Shown in pieces: positions 8,732-18,589 of a DNA stretch of 64,000 nucleotides (position 1 is the stretch's first letter; each line of letters opens with the position of its first letter). The notes under the pieces were generated by a model. The model made no database searches. It was not told where the DNA came from and worked only from the letters and a program-made list of their open reading frames with translations. This DNA comes from DASQPR01 sp963836775 (lineage in GTDB: Bacteria; Actinomycetota; Actinomycetes; Mycobacteriales; Micromonosporaceae), in contig CAWIKR010000003.1 of the NCBI GenBank assembly GCA_963836775.1, positions 1,426,001 through 1,490,000 of the forward strand. Reading direction: 5' to 3'. Position numbers and translations under genes: made by a program.

Positions 8732-10180
8732 CCGAGCAGACCGCAACGACGATCCCGACTGCCAGCCAGCCGCTGAGCCAGGAGGAGACGCTCGCCGCGC
8801 TCGGCAAATACGAGTACGGCTGGGCCGACGCCGACGTCGCCGGCGCCGCCGCGCAGCGTGGTCTCTCCGAGGCCGTGGTCCGGGACATCTCGTCGAAGAA
8901 GAACGAACCCGAGTGGATGCTCGAACCTGCGCCTGAAGGGTCTGCGGTTGTTCGACCGCAAGCCGATGCCGGCCTGGGGCGCCGACCTCACCGACATCCA
9001 CTTCGACAACATCAAGTACTTCGTCCGCTCCACCGAGAAGCAGGCGGGCAGCTGGGACGAGCTGCCGGAGGACATCAAGAACACCTACGACAAGCTGGGC
9101 ATCCCGGAGGCCGAGCGGCAGCGGCTGGTGGCCGGTGTCGCGGCTCAGTACGAGTCCGAGGTGGTCTACCACAAGATCCACGAGGACCTGGAGCGTCAGG
9201 GCGTCGTCTTCCTCGACACCGACACCGCGCTGAAGGAGCACGAGGAACTCTTCAAGGAGTATTTCGGCACCGTCATCCCGGTCGGCGACAACAAGTTCGC
9301 GTCGCTGAACACGTCGGTGTGGTCCGGCGGCTCGTTCATCTACGTCCCGAAGGGCGTGCACGTCGAGATCCCGCTGCAGGCCTACTTCCGGATCAACACC
9401 GAGAACATGGGCCAGTTCGAGCGGACGCTGATCATCGTCGACGAGGGCGCCTACGTGCACTACGTCGAGGGCTGCACGGCCCCGATCTACTCGTCCGACT
9501 CGCTGCACTCGGCGGTCGTCGAGATCGTGGTGAAGAAGGGCGCGCGCTGCCGCTACACCACCATCCAGAACTGGTCGAACAACGTGTTCAACCTGGTCAC
9601 CAAGCGAGCCGTCTGCCACGAGGGCGCCACCATGGAGTGGATCGACGGCAACATCGGCTCCAAGGTGACGATGAAGTACCCGGCCGTCTACATGGTCGGC
9701 GAGCACGCCAAGGGCGAGGTGCTCTCGGTGGCGATGGCCGGTGAGGGCCAGCACCAGGACGCCGGCGCCAAGATGGTGCACGCGGCGCCGCACACCTCCT
9801 CGACGATCATCTCCAAGTCGATCGCCCGGGGCGGCGGCCGGACCTCGTACCGCGGCCTGGTCCAGGTGCTGGAGGGCTCGCACAGCTCGAAGTCCACGGT
9901 GAAGTGCGACGCGCTGCTGGTGGACACGATCTCCCGCTCGGACACCTATCCCTACGTCGACATCCGCGAGGACGACGTGTCGATGGGCCACGAGGCGACC
10001 GTCTCGAAGATCAGCGACGACCAGCTCTTCTACCTGATGAGCCGCGGTCTCACCGAGGACGAGGCGATGGCGATGATCGTGCGCGGCTTCATCGAGCCGA
10101 TCGCCAAGGAACTCCCGATGGAGTATGCGCTCGAGCTCAACCGGCTGATCGAACTCCAAATGGAGGGCGCTGTCGGCTAG
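8728..10180 (+). pseudogene. sufB: Fe-S cluster assembly protein SufB, one frameshift
   Basis: Core scaffold subunit of the SufBCD complex. The N-terminus is read from ATG 8728 (MTEQTATTIP..) up to EPEWMLE. The rest (LRLKGLRLFDRKPM to the C-terminus, MEGAVG) continues in the +1 frame. One extra base near 8926-8928, in the run ending CGAACCTGCGCC, explains it; removing one C restores WMLE-L-RLKGLRLF. About 483 aa when repaired, the usual size. All other sequence is conserved with no stop codons, so I read this as a probable sequencing error in a working gene rather than real decay. Confidence 0.85.
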
Positions 10181-10388
10181 GACGGCCGTAGGCCGGCCAC
10201 AGCCGCCAGCGCAAACCGGATAGGTGACCAGTCGCCGTCGGGGTGGCCCAAAGAGTGCGAGCACCGTCGGGGGTCGCCCTATTTCGTGGCGCAAACCAAG
10301 CGGTGCGAGTGCTGCGCCCTGGCACGTTCTAACAGCGGCTGAGCTTTGCGAAATGGCACGACAGAGAAGCTGACGAAGAAAGAAGAAC
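10181..10388 (+). other. 208-bp non-coding gap inside the suf operon
   Basis: No ORF. It contains two imperfect copies of a segment around GTGCGAG (10255-10266 and 10305-10314), the direct repeat GCGCAAACC, and a weak inverted repeat (GATAGGTGACC near 10220 against GGGTCGCCCTATT near 10274). The other suf genes overlap or nearly touch, so the gap is out of character. Confidence 0.5.
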
Positions 10389-11562
10389 ATGAGCACCGAG
10401 ACCCTGGCGCCGCCGAAGACCAAGTCGCAGCTGCTGCGATCGTTTGACGTCGCGGACTTCCCGGCCATCAACGGCCGCGAGGAGGAGTGGCGATTCACGC
10501 CGATCGCGCGCCTGCGCGGCTTGGCCGCCGCGGACGGTTCGGCCACCAGCGCGGCCACACCCAGTCTGGGAGTACGCGCAACTCCCGGCCGGAGTAACGG
10601 TCTCCACCGTGGACCGGACCGACAAGCGAGTGGGTTCGGTGCTCACGCCGTTCGACCGGATCAGCGCCCTGGCCTTCGGCGGTTTCGCCGAGGCGACGCT
10701 GGTCAGCGTCGACCGCGAGGCGGTGGTCGCCGAACCGGCCGTGCATCCAGCTCGTCGGCTCGACCGCCGAGCAGCTCGCGTTCGGGCACACGTTCATCGA
10801 GGTCGGTGAACTCGCCGAGGTGACGCTGATCCTGGAGTCCACCGGGTCGGCTACGCTCGCCGACAACGTCGAGGTCGCTGATCGGCGCCGGCGCCAAGCT
10901 GAACGCTGGTCACCATCGCCGACTGGGACCGCGACGCGGTTCAGGCGCAGCACCTCAAGTTCCGGCTGGATCGGGACGCCACGCTGCTGCACATCCAGGT
11001 CACTCTCGGCGGCGACCTGGTCCGCCAGTACACCAGCGTCGAGTACGCCGGCCGCGGTGCCGACGCGGAGCGTACGGCCTCTACTTCGCCGACGCCGGCG
11101 CAGCACTTCGAGCACCGGCTGCTGGTCGACCACGCGGTGCCGGACTGCCGCAGCTACGTCGGCTACCGGGGCGCGCTGCAGGGCAAGGGCGCGCACACCG
11201 TCTGGGTCGGCGACGTGCTGATCCGGGCCGAGGCGACCGGCACCGAGACCTACGAGATCAACCGCAACCTGGTGCTCACCGACGGCGCCCGCGCCGACTC
11301 GGTGCCGAACCTGGAGATCGAGACCGGCGAGGTGGCCGGCGCCGGCCACGCCAGCGCCACCGGCCGGTTCGACGACGAGCAGCTGTTCTACCTGATGGCC
11401 CGCGGCATTCCCGAGGACCAGGCGCGCCGCCTGGTGGTGCGCGGCTTCTTCGCCGAATGCTGGGCAAGATCCCGGTCGCAGAGCTGCGCGAGCGGCTGAC
11501 CGACGCGATCGAAGCCCGCCTCGGCGAGTCGGAGGCGGACGACCTCCGAGGCGGCCGCGTGA
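10389..11562 (+). pseudogene. sufD: Fe-S cluster assembly protein SufD, multiple frameshifts
   Basis: Partner of SufB in the SufBC2D scaffold. Conserved SufD sequence is present end to end but in changing frames: MSTETLAPPKTKSQLLRSF (frame of 10389), then EYAQLPAGVTVSTVD, then LVGSTAEQLAFGHTF, then IGAGAKLN, then VTIADWDRDAVQAQH to RQYTSVEYAGRG, then QHFEHRLLVDHAVPDC to RGFFAE, then GKIPVAELRERL. About eight 1-base indels explain this, near 10560, 10744, 10877, 10905, 11072, 11100, 11456 and 11545. No in-frame nonsense substitution is seen between them. The expected stop TGA (11560-11562) overlaps the next GTG. Sequencing error is more likely than decay, since the operon is expected to be essential. 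Confidence 0.8.
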
Positions 11563-11890
11563 GCGACTTCGTCAAGGTCTGCTCGACCGACGACATCGCG
11601 CCGGGCAGCGCCGTCAGCGCCAGCATCGACGGCCTGGTCTTGGCCATCGTGCACGGCGAGGACGGCGAGTTCTACGCGATCCGGGACGAGTGCTCGCACG
11701 CCGCGATCCCGCTCTCCGAGGGCGAGATCGAGGGCTGCACCCTGGAGTGCTGGCTGCACGGCTCGCGATTCGATCTCAAGACCGGCCAGCCCACTGGCCT
11801 TCCGGCGACCGAGCCGGTCCCAGTTTTCCCCGTCGAGGTACGCGACGGATTTGTATTCGTGTCGACGACACCGAGCAATGGAGTTACTCA

Positions 11891-11894
<4 letters not shown>
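11559..11894 (+). CDS. Rieske-type non-heme iron ferredoxin of the suf operon
   Basis: A 111-aa [2Fe-2S] protein with the Rieske ligands C45-x-H47 and C64-x2-H67 (ECSHAAIPLSEGEIEG and LECWLHGSRFD). A ferredoxin between sufD and sufC is the normal actinobacterial arrangement and probably supplies electrons to cluster assembly; the partner is inferred. The GTG at 11559 overlaps the repaired sufD stop (GTGA) and has GAGG 7 nt upstream. Its stop overlaps the sufC ATG. Confidence 0.85.
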
Positions 11895-12664
<770 letters not shown>

Positions 12665-12696
12665 CCGATCCGTCTGATCCAGGAAGGGAGGTCGCC

Positions 12697-14055
12697 GTGA
12701 CCGAGTTGCTGATTGACGATGACGCTGGCAGGCGGCTGCCTACGGGCTCGTCCCTCGCCGTACGGAAACCGCCGCACGGGATGCCGCAGTACGACGACGC
12801 ACCGCGCTTCGACGTGGCCAAGGTTCGTGCCGACTTCCCGATTCTGGACCGTACGATCAACGGACACCCGCTGGTCTATCTGGACAGCGCGAACACCTCG
12901 CAGAAACCGCGCCAGGTGATCGACGCGCTGAGTGCGCACCTGGCCGAGCACAACGCCAACGTCTCGCGGTCAGTGCACACGCTGGGCACCGAGTCGACCG
13001 CCGCGTACGAGGGAGCGCGCGCCAAGGTCGCGGCGTTCATCGGCGCGCAGTCGCCGGACGAGGTGGTGTTCACCAAGAACTCCACCGAGGCGCTGAACCT
13101 GCTGGCGTACGCGTTCTCCAACGCCACCGCGACCGGCGGTGACCCGCGGTTCGTGCTCCGCGAGGGCGACGAGATCGTCATCTCCGAGATGGAGCATCAC
13201 TCGAACATCGTGCCGTGGCAGATGCTGTGCGAGCGCACCGGCGCCACTCTGCGGTGGTTCCGGGTCACCGACGAGGGCCGACTGGACGTGTCCAACCTGG
13301 ACTCGGTGGTCAACGAGCGCACCAAGCTGGTCTCGATCGCGCACATGTCGAACACGCTCGGCACCGTCAACTCGGTCTCGGTGATCCGGCAGCGAGCGCA
13401 CGAGGTCGGTGCGCTGATCGCACTGGACGCTTCGCAGTCGGTGCCGCATCTGCCGGTGGACGTGACCGCGATGGACGTCGACTTCATCGCGTTCACTGGT
13501 CACAAGATGCTCGGCCCGACCGGCATCGGCGTGCTGTGGGGCCGGTCCGAGCTGCTGCACGCGATGCCGCCGGTGCTCGGTGGCGGCTCGATGATCGAGA
13601 CGGTGACCCTCACCAAGACCACGTACGCCGCCCCGCCGGCACGGTTCGAAGCCGGCACTCCGCCGATCGCCGAGGCGGTGGCTCTCGGTGCTGCCGTCGA
13701 CTACCTGTCGGCGCTGGGCATGGACGCGGTGCAGTGGCACGAGAAGGAACTGACCGCGTACGCCCTGGATGCGTTGTGCGGCATCGACGGTGTTCGGATC
13801 TTCGGCCCGAACGTGCCGGTGGGCCGGGGCGGGACCATCTCGTTCGCGCTCGACGGCGTACACCCGCACGACGTCGGGCAGATTCTCGACGACCTGGGCG
13901 TTGAAGTTCGCGTGGGGCACCACTGCGCCCGCCCGATCTGCCAGCGCTACGGCGTCGCGGCGATGACCCGGGCGAGCTTCTACATCTACACGACGACGGA
14001 CGAGATCGACGCCATGGTGCGCGGGCTCGAGCAGGTGAAGAAGGTCTTCGGCTGA
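12697..14055 (+). CDS. sufS: cysteine desulfurase SufS
   Basis: PLP enzyme releasing sulfur from cysteine as a persulfide for SufU and SufBCD. In the 452-aa protein the PLP lysine is K270 in FTGHKMLGPTG and the persulfide cysteine is C410 in VGHHCARPICQRYG; EMEHHSNIVPW is the cofactor-stacking His region. Residues 1-38 are a poorly conserved extension ahead of the SufS core. The GTG at 12697 has a strong GGGAGG 5 nt upstream. The stop overlaps the sufU ATG (TGATG). Confidence 0.95.
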   Translation: MTELLIDDDAGRRLPTGSSLAVRKPPHGMPQYDDAPRFDVAKVRADFPILDRTINGHPLVYLDSANTSQKPRQVIDALSAHLAEHNANVSRSVHTLGTESTAAYEGARAKVAAFIGAQSPDEVVFTKNSTEALNLLAYAFSNATATGGDPRFVLREGDEIVISEMEHHSNIVPWQMLCERTGATLRWFRVTDEGRLDVSNLDSVVNERTKLVSIAHMSNTLGTVNSVSVIRQRAHEVGALIALDASQSVPHLPVDVTAMDVDFIAFTGHKMLGPTGIGVLWGRSELLHAMPPVLGGGSMIETVTLTKTTYAAPPARFEAGTPPIAEAVALGAAVDYLSALGMDAVQWHEKELTAYALDALCGIDGVRIFGPNVPVGRGGTISFALDGVHPHDVGQILDDLGVEVRVGHHCARPICQRYGVAAMTRASFYIYTTTDEIDAMVRGLEQVKKVFG

Positions 14056-14531
14056 TGCAGTTCGACCAGCTGTACCAGGAGATCATCCTGGACCACTACA
14101 AGCGGCCGCACGGTCGCGGGCTGCGCGACCCGTTCAACGGATCGGCGCACCAGGTCAACCCGACCTGCGGCGACGAGATCGACATCCGGGTGCAGCTCGA
14201 GGACGGTGTGCTCACCGACGTGTCCTACGACGGGGCCGGCTGCTCGATCAGCCAGGCCTCGGCGAGCGTGCTCTTCGACCTGGTCGAGGGCCGCAAGGTC
14301 GACGACGCGATGGCCCGCTTCGAAGCGTTCTCGGCGCTGGTCGGCGGTCGCGGTGCGGCCGAACCCGATGAGGAACTGCTGGAGGACGGCGTCGCCTTCG
14401 CCGGCGTCGCCAAATACCCGGCCCGAGTCAAGTGCGCGCTGCTGCCGTGGATGGCACTGAAGGCAGCTCTCGTGGAAGCAGCGGCCGCAGACGGCGAGAT
14501 CGTCGGCGCCACCGATGGAGGTAAGAAATGA
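14055..14531 (+). CDS. sufU: zinc-dependent sulfurtransferase SufU
   Basis: IscU-like protein that accepts sulfur from SufS and passes it on in Gram-positive and actinobacterial SUF systems. The 158-aa protein has the zinc ligands C38, D40, C63 and C127 in NPTCGDEID, GAGCSISQAS and VKCALLPW, and the insertion between the second and third Cys that separates SufU from IscU. It overlaps sufS and sufT at both ends. Confidence 0.94.
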   Translation: MQFDQLYQEIILDHYKRPHGRGLRDPFNGSAHQVNPTCGDEIDIRVQLEDGVLTDVSYDGAGCSISQASASVLFDLVEGRKVDDAMARFEAFSALVGGRGAAEPDEELLEDGVAFAGVAKYPARVKCALLPWMALKAALVEAAAADGEIVGATDGGKK

Positions 14532-14866
14532 CTGAAGTGACGAAGGCCGCCATCGACGACGTCGAAGAGGCCATGAAGGACGTCGTCGACCCGGAGCTCG
14601 GCATCAACGTCGTCGACCTGGGCCTGGTCTACGGCATCCACGTCGACGACGAGAACGTCGCCACGATCGACATGACCCTGACCTCGGCCGCATGCCCGCT
14701 GACCGATGTGATCGAGGACCAGGCGCGGTCGGCGCTGCTCACCGGTCCCGGCGGTGGCATTGTCAAGGATCTGCGCCTGAACTGGGTGTGGCTGCCGCCG
14801 TGGGGTCCGGACAAGATCACCGATGAGGGTCGCGACCAGCTGCGCGCGCTCGGCTTCAACGTCTGA
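14528..14866 (+). CDS. sufT: SufT-like metal-sulfur cluster assembly factor (MIP18/DUF59)
   Basis: A 112-aa MIP18-family protein that helps mature Fe-S proteins. Seen: DPELGINVVDLGLVYGI (21-37) and the conserved TSAACPLTD with C56. GGAGGT 5 nt before the ATG gives a strong ribosome binding site, and the start overlaps the sufU stop (ATGA). Last gene of the operon, followed by a 40-bp palindrome. Confidence 0.9.
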   Translation: MTEVTKAAIDDVEEAMKDVVDPELGINVVDLGLVYGIHVDDENVATIDMTLTSAACPLTDVIEDQARSALLTGPGGGIVKDLRLNWVWLPPWGPDKITDEGRDQLRALGFNV

Positions 14867-14880
14867 TAAGCACCCCGTGT

Positions 14881-14920
14881 GGGGACGATTTTGCACGCCA
14901 TGACGGGCACAATCGTCCCC
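14881..14920. repeat. 40-bp palindromic repeat, copy 1 (probable bidirectional terminator)
   Basis: Starts GGGGACGATTTTGCACG and ends GGGCACAATCGTCCCC; the arms pair except for one mismatch. A second copy of the same length, with the same ends and the same GAACCG flank, lies at 42741-42780. Both sit between convergent genes. Confidence 0.75.
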
Positions 14921-14928
14921 GAACCGAA

Positions 14929-15507
14929 TTAGAGCGGCAACCCGTTGATCAGGTCCGTCATGCCCTGATCGAGCATCTCCACCGGGTTGCCGTCCGGTTC
15001 GGCGACCGCCCGCGCCATCGCGGCGATCGCCACGCCGACCACGGCACCGGCCAGGTGCATGACGGCCGGATCGTTGGGCGACCGCCCGGTGCGTTCGGCC
15101 ACCAGTTCGGCCATCATCCGGATGTTCTCGGCGAGCGTGCCGAGCATCCGGTCGCGGAGTTCGGGCACTTCGAAGATGGTCCGCATCCGAATCAGCTCGG
15201 TCCGGGTGTCCTCGTCGGACACATTGCCGAAGATCTGCCGAATGCTGCGCCGGAACGCCTCCAGCACCGGGATGTCCGGCGGCTGGTTGCGGAACGACTC
15301 GATCATCGCCTCGTCGTAGTCGTCGGTGAGCACCGCGTCTTCCTTGGTCGGGAAGTACCGGAAGAAGGTGCTCGGCGACACGTCCGCGGCCTTGGCGATC
15401 TGGTCAACGGTGGTTGCGGCGTACCCCTGTTCGTTGATCAACCGCAGCGCCGCCGCCTTGATCTCCTCGCGGGTCCGCAACCGGTTCCGTTCACGCAGGC
15501 CAGCCAC
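14929..15507 (-). CDS. TetR-family regulator of the adjacent efflux pump
   Basis: A 192-aa one-component repressor. The N-terminal HTH (about 12-55) is canonical: ATTVDQIAKAADVSPSTFFRYFPTKEDAVL. The C-terminal ligand-binding part is helical (RMRTIFEVPELRDRML). It lies 29 bases after the MFS gene on the same strand, so the pump and its regulator form one operon and probably share the operator at 17117-17149. GTG start. The effector is unknown. Confidence 0.88.
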   Translation of the reverse strand: MAGLRERNRLRTREEIKAAALRLINEQGYAATTVDQIAKAADVSPSTFFRYFPTKEDAVLTDDYDEAMIESFRNQPPDIPVLEAFRRSIRQIFGNVSDEDTRTELIRMRTIFEVPELRDRMLGTLAENIRMMAELVAERTGRSPNDPAVMHLAGAVVGVAIAAMARAVAEPDGNPVEMLDQGMTDLINGLPL

Positions 15508-15536
15508 CGCGGACGTGCTCCTCTCGTCGAAGCTGG

Positions 15537-17099
15537 TCAGACGACCAGGTCTGGTGTCGATTCTGCCGCAACCAGGTCCGCGGTGGCATCATCGACGGGC
15601 GCGGGTTCCGGCCGCCGGGGCAGGAAGATCAATGCGAGTACGACACCGGCCAGCGCCACGCCGGTCGACACCAGCAACATCGAGTCCATCGCGTCGGCGA
15701 ACGCGTGCCGGACGGCGGCCAGCAACTCCGGTGACCGCAGCTGGGACGCCACCGCCACACCGGCCGTGACGCCGCGCTTGACGGTGTCGGCGGCCTCGGC
15801 CGGCAGCCCGGTCACGTCCACCGAGTCCCGGTAGGTCGAGTTCAGCACGGTGCCCAGAATCGCGACTCCGATGGCGCCGCCGACCTGGCGTACCGCCTGA
15901 ATCAACGCCGAACCCACGCCGCTGCGCTCCTTGGACAGCGCGCCCAGCGCGGCGTCCATCGCCGCCGGAAGCGCCAGCCCGATGCCGACGCCGACCAGCG
16001 CGAACCAGATCGCGACATAGCCGTAGCCGCTGCCGACCGACGTGAACGAGCCGAGCAGCAGCCCGGCGGCGAAAACGGCGTAGCCGGAGGCGATCATCAG
16101 ACCGGTGCCGGTCTTGCGGATCAGCTTGTCGGCGACCCGCGCACCGACCAGCAGGCCGCCGATCACCGGCAGCAGCCGGAGTCCGGTGCCGAGCGCATCG
16201 GTGCCGTCGACAGCCTGGAAGAACTGCGGCATCACGAAGAAGACGCCGAACATCGCGAAGGTCGCGAGCGTGGCAAGGATGGTGCCCCAGGTGAACCGGC
16301 GCGATGAGAAGAGCCCGATGTCGACCAGCGGGTTACCGTTCGGGCGCCGGTGCAGGCGCAGCTGCCAGGCCACGAACCCGGCCAGTGTCGCCGCTCCGGC
16401 CGCCATCCAGGCCAGCGCGGTCCCGCTGGACCAGCCGTCGTCGCCGATCCGGATCACGCCGTAAGTCAGGCCTACCAACCCCAGGCTGGACAGCACCACG
16501 CCGAGTACGTCCAAGCGCGGCTGGCTGGTGCTGCGCGACTCCGGCAGCAGAGTGAGCGCCGCGATCACCGCCACCGCGACCACCGGGACGTTGATGAGGA
16601 ACACCGAACCCCACCAGAAATGGTCGAGCAGCAGGCCGCCGACGATCGGGCCGAGCGGCAGACCGATCGAGTTCGCGGTGACAATCATCGTCAGTGCGCG
16701 GCTCCGCTCGCCGTCGCTGAACAGCACGGTCAGGATGCTCATCGACAGCGGCATCAGGAACGCCGCTCCGATGCCGAGCAGCACCCGCGCGCCGATCAAC
16801 TGGGTCACGTCGGTGCAATAGGCGCAGGCCAGCGACGCGATCCCGAACAGCACCAGGGCGCCGATCAGGAACTTCTTCCGCCCGTAGCGGTCGCCGAGCA
16901 TGCCCGCCGGCAGCAGCGCCGCGGCCAGGACCAGGCTGTACGCGTTTGCGAACCACTGCAGATCGCTGGTGGACGCGTTCAAGTCCGTGGCGAGCGTGGG
17001 CAGGGCCACGTTCAGGACCATCATGTCCAGCCCGATCACCATGCTGACCAGCGCCAGGGCGGCGAGCGCCCACCACTTGCGCTGCTGTGCGAAGCCCAT
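15537..17099 (-). CDS. MFS drug transporter, DHA2 (EmrB/QacA) type
   Basis: A 520-aa polytopic inner-membrane exporter with about 14 hydrophobic segments. Motif A is GDRYGRKKFLIG, and motif C-like residues are in TANSIGLPLGPIVGGLL. DHA2 proteins are proton antiporters for hydrophobic drugs or secondary metabolites; the substrate here is unknown. GGAGGT 6 nt before the ATG. The upstream region has a promoter inside a palindromic operator, and a TetR gene follows, so expression is probably induced by the pump's substrate. Confidence 0.92.
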   Translation of the reverse strand: MGFAQQRKWWALAALALVSMVIGLDMMVLNVALPTLATDLNASTSDLQWFANAYSLVLAAALLPAGMLGDRYGRKKFLIGALVLFGIASLACAYCTDVTQLIGARVLLGIGAAFLMPLSMSILTVLFSDGERSRALTMIVTANSIGLPLGPIVGGLLLDHFWWGSVFLINVPVVAVAVIAALTLLPESRSTSQPRLDVLGVVLSSLGLVGLTYGVIRIGDDGWSSGTALAWMAAGAATLAGFVAWQLRLHRRPNGNPLVDIGLFSSRRFTWGTILATLATFAMFGVFFVMPQFFQAVDGTDALGTGLRLLPVIGGLLVGARVADKLIRKTGTGLMIASGYAVFAAGLLLGSFTSVGSGYGYVAIWFALVGVGIGLALPAAMDAALGALSKERSGVGSALIQAVRQVGGAIGVAILGTVLNSTYRDSVDVTGLPAEAADTVKRGVTAGVAVASQLRSPELLAAVRHAFADAMDSMLLVSTGVALAGVVLALIFLPRRPEPAPVDDATADLVAAESTPDLVV

Positions 17100-17116
17100 G
17101 GGAGTACCTCCTACTC

Positions 17117-17149
17117 TGAGAGTCTATTTGAATCTGATAGTAACTCTCA
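17117..17149 (-). promoter_or_regulatory. promoter with TetR-type operator for the MFS-tetR operon
   Basis: Outer arms TGAGAGT / ACTCTCA and inner arms CTAT / ATAG form a 33-bp inverted repeat. On the minus strand -35 TTGAGA and -10 TAGACT with an 18-bp spacer fall within it, so repressor binding would occlude the promoter. Local AT content is much higher than around it. Confidence 0.65.
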
Positions 17150-17327
17150 AAATAGCGGTGTCTACCGCCTTAACTTGTGACGCGGGTCTCCGCGAGGGCC
17201 TCCTCCATGGCAGATCTTGAACGGTTGTCGTTGATATGCAGGGCTAACCGATCAAGAGCCACGGCCGGGGGAGCGTGCCGGGCGGGGGGAGCATGGCGGG
17301 TGGGGGAGCGCGGCGCCGCGAGGGAGA

Positions 17328-17813
17328 TCAGATTCGCTGGTACGCCCAGCTGACCATGGCGCCTTCGTGGTACGGCATGATGCCGTGGAATTGACGCGGA
17401 TCGTCGTCGAAGACCATCGGCAGCCACTCGAAATCGCTCAGCCACATCGGCACATCGGCGAGATTGGAGATCGGCACCCAGGCCAGCGTGCCCTCGTGGT
17501 TGCCGCCGTGCGGCGTGCCGCTGAAGCTGTCGACGCGAAAGATGAAGCCGAACCAGTCCTGGCCGTCGGTGCCGAAGCCGGGCCAGAAGACGGTGCCGCG
17601 AAGCGTGACGGCGCCGGCGATGAGGCCGGATTCCTCGCGGACCTCGCGGAGTACGCCGGTCACCACGTCCTCGTCCGCCTCGACCCGCCCGCCGAGACCG
17701 AGGTACTTGCCATAGTGGATGTCGTCCGGCCGCTTGTCGCGGTGCAGCAACAAGACCTGGGAGCGGTCCGGAGACCGGATGTAGGCGAGGGTGGCGATCA
17801 TCGGTGTGGGCAT
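17328..17813 (-). CDS. NUDIX hydrolase
   Basis: Hydrolyses a nucleoside diphosphate linked to another moiety; MutT-like 8-oxo-dGTPase activity is one option. The 161-aa protein carries a full Nudix box, GGRVEADEDVVTGVLREVREESG. Before it is IRSPDRSQVLLLHRDKRPDDIHYGKYLGLGG, and the C-terminal half is WLPMVFDDDPRQFHGIMPYHEG. The ATG at 17813 is chosen (MPTPMIATLAY); the ATG at 17801 is also possible and neither has a clear ribosome binding site. Divergent from the LysE gene. Confidence 0.85.
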   Translation of the reverse strand: MPTPMIATLAYIRSPDRSQVLLLHRDKRPDDIHYGKYLGLGGRVEADEDVVTGVLREVREESGLIAGAVTLRGTVFWPGFGTDGQDWFGFIFRVDSFSGTPHGGNHEGTLAWVPISNLADVPMWLSDFEWLPMVFDDDPRQFHGIMPYHEGAMVSWAYQRI

Positions 17814-17907
17814 GCCGACCACTTCAGCACAGACCACCGCGGCCGCCGAGAACACCGCGCCGAATATCGGATGCGCGGGCAATTTGCGCCTGGCATGCTC
17901 ACGCTTC

Positions 17908-18534
17908 GTGACTGATGCGTTGATCTCCGGCCTGCTCGCCGGCTACGGCGTGGCGATCCCGGTCGGGGCCATCGGCGTCCTCATCATCAGCCTGTCCGCG
18001 CGCGAGTCGTTGCGGGTGGGCGTGGGTGCGGCCCTCGGTGTGGCGACCGCCGACGGGCTCTACGCGCTGGTCGCCGTGCTGGGCGGTGCCGCCGTCGCCG
18101 GCCTGGTACGCCCGATCGCCACTCCGCTACGCATAGTGGCCGGAGTCGTGCTGCTCGGCCTGGCCGTCCAGATCGGTGTCGCGGCCTGGCGGCACTCCCG
18201 GGACCCGAGCCGCGAGGTGCCTCGATCCAAGCTCCGGACCGGGCCGCGCGCCTTCCTCGGAGTGCTCGGCCTGACCATCCTCAACCCGGCCACCGTCATC
18301 TACTTCGCGGCGCTGGTGCTCGGCCAGAAAGCCGGCGGCACCACCAGCGGCCTGGGTACCGAGCTGGTGTTCGTGGTCGCGGTGTTCGCCGCCTCGGCCA
18401 GCTGGCAACTACTGCTGGCGATCGGCGGGTCGGCGCTCGGCCGGACACTGTCCGGACCGCGCGGCAAGCTGATCACCGCAATGGTGTCCAGCGTCGTCAT
18501 CGCGGTGCTCGCGATCGAGACGCTGATCGGCTGA
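17908..18534 (+). CDS. LysE/RhtB family exporter
   Basis: A 208-aa inner-membrane protein with six hydrophobic segments, of the family that exports amino acids or related solutes. It starts MTDALISGLLAGYGVAIPVGAIG, the usual PxGP-like first helix region (here IPVGAI). LGLTILNPATVIYFAALV is the conserved fifth-helix motif. GTG start, preceded by CATGCT and 8 nt, possibly leaderless. Substrate unknown. Confidence 0.85.
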   Translation: MTDALISGLLAGYGVAIPVGAIGVLIISLSARESLRVGVGAALGVATADGLYALVAVLGGAAVAGLVRPIATPLRIVAGVVLLGLAVQIGVAAWRHSRDPSREVPRSKLRTGPRAFLGVLGLTILNPATVIYFAALVLGQKAGGTTSGLGTELVFVVAVFAASASWQLLLAIGGSALGRTLSGPRGKLITAMVSSVVIAVLAIETLIG

Positions 18535-18589
18535 TCCGAACGCCGGCTGCAGACACCGCGGCGGCGGCCGCTTAACGCGCCGTGCCGCG

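Noticed and set aside
8926..8928. Programmed frameshifting in sufB
   Set aside because: No slippery heptamer or downstream pseudoknot is evident, and sufD next door has many similar indels, which favours sequencing error.
8858..8930. sufB read as a shorter protein starting at 8858
   Set aside because: The first 22 residues from that start are unconserved, whereas the frame from ATG 8728 carries the true SufB N-terminus; a frameshift explains both.
8507..10558. A 683-codon minus-strand open frame across sufB
   Set aside because: Shadow of conserved sufB coding sequence; low-complexity Arg/His/Leu/Val translation and no motif.
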